Origin: Cryptomeria japonica
Lineage: Eukaryota > Streptophyta > Pinopsida > Cupressales > Cupressaceae
Reading direction: 5' to 3'
Assembly (NCBI RefSeq): GCF_030272615.1
Contig: NC_081414.1
Location: forward strand, 3,411,501 to 3,475,500
DNA: 64,000 nt
This document shows positions 56,631-64,000 of the stretch, one piece after another (the stretch's first letter is position 1; each line of letters starts with the position of its first letter). Under the pieces are notes generated by a model that searched no databases, was not told the DNA's origin, and saw nothing but the letters and a program-made list of their open reading frames with translations. The translations under genes and the position numbers were made by a program.

Positions 56631-57812
56631 TGTGTCGACTTGAATTTCATCCTCAGAATGCTACCTGCAACAAGTTAGTTTCACAAAATACCAATGGAAA
56701 TGCTACAGGAAATCCAAACTCAACCAATGAAACTACATGAAATACATATGAAATAAAAATACTAATATTACCTTCATGGTTTATGTCTCATTGTGTCCTA
56801 ACTCCACTGTTCCTGGTTGCAGATGGTGTGCTCTCAGACAATGCACTGATAGCTTCCAAGATGGCATATGAAGAATGGACTGATAACTGGTAGTTAGCAA
56901 ATGCTATGATATGCAATACTACATGATTATACTAAAATTATTATGCTAAATGATTATGCTATTTTGCTTCAAGATTAAAACTCACAGATGCATAAGTTTT
57001 ACAAATGATTTGCTTGAAAATGCACTTGAAGTCTAATTCTCTCTCAACTGAAGCTCTTGATTTTATAGACCTTGAGAGGATGAGATGATGTGGCTTAGAT
57101 CAACGGTCATGATCAGATTTGTAGATTTGGATGGCTGTGAGCAAAGGTGAAGGTTGAGAGAAAGGGGAAGGAGAAGACAAGTGTCACTCATCTCACCTTG
57201 ACTGGGTTGCTGACTGAGGGAATCTAGGGATGGTTGGAGAAGATTTAGGCATGAGAGGACAAGTGGACTCAAGTCCTTCCTAAGATGTAGGGAGTGTTGG
57301 AGAGAATATAGGAGATGGTTATGAAATATGTGTACGTACACAATATTCATTGAATTTGGAGGTTGAAGATAAATGATGAATTAATATTTAAGAAATATTA
57401 ATTTCCTTAGCCACATGATGGATGAGTTGGCAAAGGGAAGATGAAGTGGAGATGGAAGGTGAGTTGGATAAGAAAGATTAAATAATTTAAGAAATCATTT
57501 AATATTTGAGACTATAGGATAGGAGGATAACCATTAAATATTAGATATTTAATTGATTAGAGGAGATAATTAAACATTAGATATTTAATTATTCTGGTTA
57601 AAAGAATAATTAAATATTGGATATTTAATTAATTAGAGGAATATGATAGATGAATTAATTAATAAAATATTTCAATTAAATTAATTAATAGAAAGACACG
57701 AAATGAATTAAATAAATTAATCTTTTCAAATTAACTATTTAATAGAAGAATAATCATTAAATAAATATAATATATTTATTTAATTGCTCATAGCCATTTT
57801 TATGTGTATACA
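56631..57812 (-). repeat. Tat-2 5' LTR
   Basis: 1182 bp against 1153 bp in the other copy. The difference is mainly about 29 bp of ATTATGCTAAA-type sequence near 56930-56965. The right flank is CTAAT (57813-57817). Confidence 0.95.
57060..57069 (-). promoter_or_regulatory. Putative TATA box of Tat-2 5' LTR
   Basis: In element sense GTCTATAAAATC, also present in the 3' LTR. Plausible promoter of gag-pol transcription; the start site is not determined. Confidence 0.5.
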
Positions 57813-57817
57813 CTAAT

Positions 57818-58260
57818 TCGCCCAGGTTAGTATAAAAAGGGGTTTAGTCCTCTCATTTTGATATATACAAGAACAAGCGAAGATAATCGAAATTCAAGAG
57901 GAGGACTTGATTATCATCATTAAGCATTCAAGTGTTCAAGTCTTCAAACATCTCCTTCTTCATGTGTCTTCTTCGTTCATCCATTGGAGCATCATTACAA
58001 TATTCATTTGCAAGAATGTGTGTGTTAGGGTTTTGTCATATTACATGCCATTTCATGCAACACTTGTGATTACTTTCAAGAAGCAAAGAAACCATCATCG
58101 ACAAATTGCAGATCTACAAAGGTATACATTTTCATTATTCACATTTAAGCATTTGCAATTAATTTCTTTCAAGGTTTATTCGTCAACTAGGGTTTGACTA
58201 AGGCAAACCCCTATCCACAAGCCTTCTTCCCTTCTTTTTCTATGTGTAGGTTGTAGGTGC
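57818..58260 (+). repeat. G3 3' LTR, part 2 (TATA, R and U5)
   Basis: Continues 38842 after removal of Tat-2. A TATA box, GTATAAAAAGGGG (57831-57843), lies about 14 bp after the CTAAT, so Tat-2 landed just upstream of the G3 core promoter. The leader-like CAAGTCTTCAAACATCTCC follows. The end of the LTR is not fixed; the coordinate is approximate. Confidence 0.6.
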
Positions 58261-61200
58261 ATGACTATAATTGCAGGTTTGGGCTTCATTTTCAAAGACA
58301 AAAAAACCCTTTTCGGTGCGTGGATTTTTCGGAGGACTAGGTGCAAATTCAACCTGGTCTTAGACGACATTTCTCCAAATTTGTAGGTTAGATCTGTAAT
58401 AGTCTAAATATCTTAGATCCAAAGTTACATCACAATCCCGAATTGGTAGATTCTTATTTCACCCATTTTGTCTTCATTTTCTACATAGTCAACAAGTCAA
58501 CATATCTTTTTACAAAAGAGGGCAAATTACTTTTCAATCCTTGGAATCCACTTGGTATTGAAATCCTTATTTCCCTTGGATTTGGATCTAGTGGATTCAA
58601 GCCCCTCTTTTGAATGTAAACTATCTCCCAAGTGAAAATCATCCTAGTGGTTTCCTTTCTCTCTCCTAGGTGGGTAACCACTAGGATCCAATTTTCCACC
58701 TTACAAAGGTAAATGGTTTGGCATCCAAACAAATATTGAGTTCCTCCTGAAGAAGTTGGAATGTTTGACTTAGGTTGACATGATTCCATGTTTTTCTTGT
58801 ATTATGATCTTATAATTGTCATGTATGAATGTGATATCTCAAATAATATTAGATACTTTGATTTTGATAAAATATACTTGTTACTTCAAGCTAAAATTGA
58901 TCGAAGTTAAGCTAGATCTCTAAAATGATAAAGATAAAGATAAAGATAAAGATAAAATTTTACTTGAAATAAACTTGTGAGCCCAAGGAAATAGATAAAA
59001 AGTGATATACACTAACTCAAGAGTACACACATACTTAAATGCCAATATATTCACTAAAGATAAAAGACATCTTCAACTTGGAATGGACTTGTGAGACCAA
59101 GATAAATAAAAATGATCAATGATAAATCAAAAGATAGGATATCCAACTTGAATTTAAATGAATTTGAGTAGTGATATCACAAGTTGTTAGTATGAAAATG
59201 TGTTTTAGCTAACTAGTTTTCTTTTAGCCTACTTTGTTGAGTCTTATTCACACTATAGTTAAGCTCAATTAGAGAGTTGAGATATTTTCTCCTCACCATA
59301 TGGGAGGTTAGAGATTTTTTTCTTTCACCTCATGTAGAATCACCAAGTGTCTCATCCATAGAGTCCTACACTTGTTGCATAATTGGAGAGGTAGTTAGAG
59401 TTTGACCCCTACCTTCTCCCCTCTTGTTGGTTGTCTTTATATGCAAGGAACCTCTTTGTACATTTTGGGCATTACACAAGTGATAATGTGACATTTCTCA
59501 TTTTGCATCTTGCTAATTTGTGGAGAGAATTTATTTTTGCAAGTAATCTTGGTTGTTTCCAACATGGTATTAGAGGAAACTGGCAAAATCTCTTCCTTTT
59601 AGGCTTTTTTTGAAAAGAGTTGTGGACATAAGGTGAAAAATAGTTCTTGTTGGAGTGAAATGGACATCACCATTGCGCTCCAGAGGGCTGAGAAATGAAG
59701 ATTCATATATAATACTTGTATTTTCAGTGACTGGTAAATTTTTGGCTTTTTTGAGCCCCCTCGGGCGTACGAAAATCCGTTCCATTGTACTGCTGTGTCA
59801 TTTTCCCATCCTTTGTTTGCATGCAACATTTTTTTAATTTGCAAGTCCAAATTTTTTTGTTTGCAAATTTATTTGTTTTAAAAGTTGCAATAAAAAATAC
59901 ATTTTTTTTGTTTTAAAAAATTACAATTTAAAAAAAAAAACTTTTTAATGTACCAGTGTAGCTACCTCTCTAGGTCCCTATGTAGGTTTGCTCAATACTA
60001 CTATGTAGTACGCTCCAGAGTACCTGCACATGGGGGTGAAGCCACATACAATTTTTTAATATTTTTTATAAATAAGAACTTTTTAAAACACAATTTTTTA
60101 TTTTTATTTTTTAAGTTTTTTAATTTTGCCTCTTACCTCCAAAATATTCTTGGGGAATATTATTTTTTTGCATGTAGGGAATATTCTATTTTTGATCGGT
60201 CAACCATCCAGTTAATCACCACCTTGCCTATCAAGTCAGTATCTAGTGCCTTGTCAATAGCCTAGTCACATACAATTAACATGATGTCATTATTTTAGCC
60301 CTTTTTGGCATCCCCTCTCTGTAGGCATGTTTTGGTTTTTACCTCAACTTTGTGAGGCCATATCTTGGTCATACAAAGGCTTTTTGGAGTGATTTTTTTT
60401 CACTGTGCTTTTTTTTTCTTCCTCTATCTAGTGGTGTAGTTTATTTTGTAGAATTATGTACAATTTTTTTCCAATTTATTGTTTCTTAGAGGACACTCTA
60501 CACAATCCCAATTTTAGGAACTTTGAGATGCTCGTTCAAACTCATACGAGCAAATTTCTAGGTGCCATTTTTTTGAACTTGTAAGGTTTTTTGAGCTCTA
60601 TGCGGTGATGATGATTATTTTTCATGACGATGTGTCAAAATATTAGATTCTAATTATGCTTCTTTTGAGGCCTTTTACATCTTTTCTATTATGTAAATGT
60701 GCAAAAATAAAGTGCCATATCACTGTATAGTTTCAGTGGGGTCTATGTTTCTACATAATAGGGGTTTAATTTATTGAATTTATTATTTTGTTGAGGTTTA
60801 AAAGGCAACTTGTATATGTTTTCATTATCCAACTCATGACATTAAACATGTTAGAACTTAGTTTTCAACATCTAATTCTGTAAATGCACTCAAATAAAGT
60901 GCCATAAAATTGGATTTGTGATCCTTGGGGGTTATTGTTGATCTCATATTGAGTCTCATTCCTTTGCACATCATTGTACCCAATTTCAGATAGTTTTCCA
61001 TCATCCCTTCATCATCAACATTTAGGGGGGAATAATGGCATTTGTATTGCTAATGTTTTTTGCTTCCAAGGGACCAATGGAGAAACCTTGTGGAGCCTTA
61101 TGGTCTTCACATATTTGTACGGGGGTCACATAGACCAACTCTTTTCTATATCTCATATGGGGGATTCTTTTAATAGATCACTATTATGAGATTTATGAAC

Positions 61201-61271
61201 ACCAATCATTTCTATGTAGTGTACTATGTGACACTTGTGCTTTGCTATTTGTGTTCTTTGATAATCCTTTT
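58261..61271. other. No gene seen
   Basis: AT-rich DNA with homopolymer runs (A and T near 59885-59945) and a microsatellite at 58925-58957. Short open frames are not supported. Sequence around 59640-60300 has a repeated-element look, but no ends could be defined. Confidence 0.5.
58925..58957. repeat. (GATAAA)n microsatellite
   Basis: About five and a half units of GATAAA. Confidence 0.95.
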
Positions 61272-62734
61272 TGAATACTAAGCTATCGAACACACCATAA
61301 GATTGAGAGCGGGGGTGAATTAGTCTTATTGAAACTCTAACTTATTTATTTACAAACACTTATCAATTATAATCAACCAGTTAAACAACAATGATAGACG
61401 AAACTATAAACACTGGAAACACATGAAAACCATATATTTATGTGGAAAACCAAATCTAGGAAAAACCACAATGAGAATCACACACAATATACATATTTGA
61501 ATACAACATTTTAGGCTTAGGGCCAAGGAAGCTCAGTGCTCCTGATTTTGACTTGCAGGCTAAGGTGCACAACCTTAGGGAAAGATACAATGGACTTGCA
61601 TTATTGGGACACACGATCCTAGGGCAAGATAAAAATTTACATAAGCTACCAAAAGGGCTCAATGTCTTTCGACATGCACAAAGAAAAGATGAATTGAATT
61701 GAGTAGGATCTCCTCATCATAAACACATCACAAACTAATATTTGCACTTTTGCTTCTACACATATACAAGTATACATCATCCTCAATCAATCCACACTAC
61801 AATTCATATATCCACACATCTATTTATATCAACTTATTCACAAAAACACTGAACTAGGTTGGCCATTGACAAAATAAACATAAAATACACAAAGTCGGCC
61901 TCCATAAGCAACTGTACTAAATGCAGTCCACTCTAGGAGATAAATGGAACCCAAATACATCACAACATATCTTCCTATGCTGATTCCAACAAACCACACA
62001 CACTAACATATCCTCCAAAGTCAACATCAAACATAACACATAGATAAACAATAAAGCATGTCAACCAACTTGCTGAAAAACATTATCCAATGCAAATAAC
62101 TTAATCCAAATCTTCACACATTGTGATAAGACCCATAACAACACTTTAACTCAACCTCCAACACATCTAGACTAAAATAATATGGTCCAAATAGGATAAA
62201 CCAACTGGGTCAACCATAGAGAAACATAACAAACAACGTCGTACAATAGAACAACATAACTTCACTTGTGAAGCAAACCAACACTTGACTTTTTAATTAG
62301 AACACTGCATGAACCATATGAACATGTCCTCCAAGTCACAACACTTGAACTAGAACATTGCAGAGCATTCTCCAGACTAGTCCTGACAGACAACCTCATT
62401 GTTAGTAGATTGCAACAACCAACTTCAACATTTGAACCACTAAGGACCTGTAAGCATAATAGTGCAACATCCACATAACATAGACATTAAATCTAGAATC
62501 ACGAGATATCAACTATGATTGTGGATGATAAAGACTTTAAATACTCTTTCTTGCATATTTAAGCTTCCATTATTGTCACCTTTTAGAGACACAACATTCT
62601 CAATCAATATCAACACCTAACATCATAACAACATCTGAATGCTCATTTTTGGACCATACAACTGAACAACTACAACTTCCTCTTCACCTTTGTCATCAAT
62701 ACACATAAGTGTGACATGAATGATAATACCAACA
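61272..62734 (-). mobile_element. Solo Copia-type LTR
   Basis: In minus sense it starts TGTTGGTATTATCATTCATG at 62734, like the nested LTR at 44281 (TGTTGGCATTATGTG). It carries GTGGTTTTTCCTAGATTTGG and GGTTTTCCACATAAA near 61440-61470, the Copia LTR block. Its end has AATTCACCCCCGCTCTCAATC near 61300-61320. No primer site or polypurine tract flanks it. The left border and target duplication are uncertain (CTTTT against ATCTT). Confidence 0.6.
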
Positions 62735-63019
62735 ATCTTCCATGATAAAAAGTTTGACATAATAACAAGACAAATTCATGTTTTCAACACAAGCACTTCT
62801 AAGTAGTTACACTGTACATGACACTCGTGCTTTGTTTTTTATTATTAAAGCAGTGTTAACAAGGGCACTAACCCTTCACATAGCCAAAAGGCTAATACAA
62901 CAACTTGTAGGTGACAACAAAATTAAGTAGGGGTACAAACCCCCCAAAAACAAGGTCAAACAAGCCAAACAAACCTTTCAAACCTTTAACAACCCAAAAC
63001 CCAACTCAAGAGTGGGGAG
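62735..63019. other. No gene seen
   Basis: AT-rich flank between the solo LTR and the LINE relic. Nothing recognised. Confidence 0.5.
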
Positions 63020-64000
63020 AAACACCCAAAACTTGACAAAGAGGGATTTTAAAAAGGGGGACAAACTTCCCCTGCCGCTTGCGACAAACAACCATCCAAG
63101 CAACACTGTCATTAGGAACATTCAAAGAAAAATCAGGCGGGGAGAACCCTGTAGAGTTACTGTCAGGTTGTGGCTAAAGAACAACAATAAAATTGTTGAT
63201 GCAGAACAACAACAACAACAAGAGCAGAATCGCTAGGAGTAAAGTAGAGTTGTAGAGCGAGAGAAACAGATGTAGGAGCCAAGGGGGAGAAAGAAGCCAC
63301 AATAGCAGTAACAAGAGGGCCGATAGAGGCTACATAAACAGTAATGGGCACCTCATCCTAGGAGGAGACATCATCCTCCAAAGAGGAGTCAACCAAATCA
63401 AACTTAGAATCATTGACCGTTAAGTGATCTTTGGTAGCATCCTTCCACAAAGTAGCAACACCTCTGCGATGAGAGAGAGAATAGTCTGAAGCTAAGTGAC
63501 CCATTGAGAAGCATCTTTTTCAGGGAAAGGGGAGGCCCTCATAATCCAACAATTGAGCCTATGGCCTATCCCCAACCATTAGAACCACATCCCTAGGGAG
63601 GGGCAAAGATATGTCAATAACAATTAACAAGCGGGGAAAGGTGAAATGACCCATGGAAGTTGTGGCATCATCAACCTTCAAGAAGGTACCAAAGGAGCTA
63701 CCAATGACCTTGAAACAAGAATGCTCTCAAAAATGGAGGGGAATATTAGGAAGATGGACCCAACTCGGATGAACAACAAGAGTTTCAGTAAGGGAGTTGA
63801 AGGAAGTTGTCTAGGGCTTAATAGAGAGAGAGTGATCTCCCCAATCCCACAACTTACCCAGAACCAAATAACCACCAACAATAGGAGTAAAGGAAGCAAT
63901 GAAAAAGCCTTTAGCACAAAGAAAAAGCTCAATGGCATGAGCAACTAAAGGCTTCCAGGAATCACTTGTTCATACTTGTATCTCTTGATCTACATCTTTT
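63020..64000 (-). pseudogene. LINE ORF1-type relic (DUF4283 and CCHC), cut by the window end
   Basis: The minus strand reads VHLPNIPLHF, HSCFKVIGSSFGTFLKVDDAT, FPRLLIVIDISLPLPRDVVL, LDYEGLPFP-stop-KRC and MGHLASDY. This is the order of DUF4283 followed by the zf-CCHC_4 knuckle found in ORF1 of plant L1-type LINEs and in related proteins. In the knuckle the first C is a stop and the last is Y. A low-complexity tail follows (to about 63160, with a GTT/AAC repeat). The rest of the element would lie right of the window. Decayed. Confidence 0.7.

Larger units (their letters stand above)
38843..57812 (-). mobile_element. Tat-2, 19-kb Ty3/Gypsy Tat element with antisense PMD gene
   Basis: Bounded by LTRs and a perfect 5-bp duplication CTAAT (38838-38842 and 57813-57817). 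On the minus strand the order is 5' LTR, primer site, 21-bp array, long leader, gag, protease, G-patch/coiled-coil spacer, RT, RNase H, second RNase H, integrase, linker with a nested solo LTR, PMD gene (on + strand), second array, polypurine tract, 3' LTR. Dual RNase H and an extra antisense ORF are known Tat features. The LTRs differ at about 7 of 260 bases by eye. Gag-pol keeps one frame for most of its length with scattered stops, so decay is recent. Confidence 0.95.

Noticed and set aside
61200-62880. GTGACACTTGTGCTTTG near 61230 and ATGACACTCGTGCTTTG near 62820 as a long target duplication around the solo LTR
   Set aside because: LTR elements make 4-6-bp duplications; the match is partial and not adjacent to the LTR ends. 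An older duplication is possible but unsupported.
1-64000. tRNA or rRNA genes
   Set aside because: No cloverleaf with A and B boxes or rRNA core sequence noticed; the tRNA-like matches are primer-binding sites.

Overview
This window looks like nuclear DNA of a seed plant with a large, AT-rich, transposon-filled genome. A gymnosperm is plausible; that is inference from very long introns and nested Tat-type elements. There is one host gene: the last two exons of a SERINC/TMS1-like serine incorporator on the + strand (8257-8497 and 11609-11910). Nearly everything else is LTR retrotransposon, mostly on the - strand, nested in layers and decaying.

Layout. 1-8256 is SERINC intron holding a complete but dead Copia element (Copia-1, 311-6411, TSD TACCC), a tandem duplication and a 50-bp minisatellite. 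8498-11608 is the last intron, with an antisense hAT transposase relic. 14.6-15.8 kb and 24.1-24.8 kb are two halves of one old Gypsy element (G0), split by Tat-1 (15830-23980, TSD ATTAT). Tat-1 is a Ty3/Gypsy Tat element that lost gag, protease and most of its RT. 27.3-27.9 kb is a Tat-like solo LTR. 28.6-35.4 kb is a plant mobile domain (PMD) pseudogene, PMD3, split by Copia-2 (29368-34475). 35.6-38.8 kb is the 3' part of a + strand Gypsy element (G3). Its LTR is split by Tat-2 (38843-57812, TSD CTAAT), a 19-kb Tat element with gag, protease, a G-patch/coiled-coil spacer, RT, two RNase H domains, integrase and an antisense PMD gene. Tat-2 itself hosts a solo Copia-type LTR. 58-64 kb holds another solo LTR and a LINE ORF1 relic.

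Most interesting signal. Tat-2 carries two arrays of a short motif (about GGTTAGCGCATATGC) at a 21-bp period, two helical turns. One lies between the 5' LTR and gag, the other just upstream of the antisense PMD gene, each in the orientation of the gene that follows. PMD1 and PMD3 also have short-motif arrays upstream, with different motif sequences. This suggests an element-specific recognition system comparable in logic to fast-evolving binding-site arrays of anti-silencing factors; the function is inference. Covarying stem-loop arrays occur in the Copia-1 3' region and in Tat-1, and a conserved hairpin overlaps the polypurine tract of both Tat elements.

The SERINC exons are the only sequence likely to be functional. 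The retroelement coding regions all contain stops, and in the Tat-2 PMD gene these look like C-to-T changes, as expected for methylated silenced DNA.
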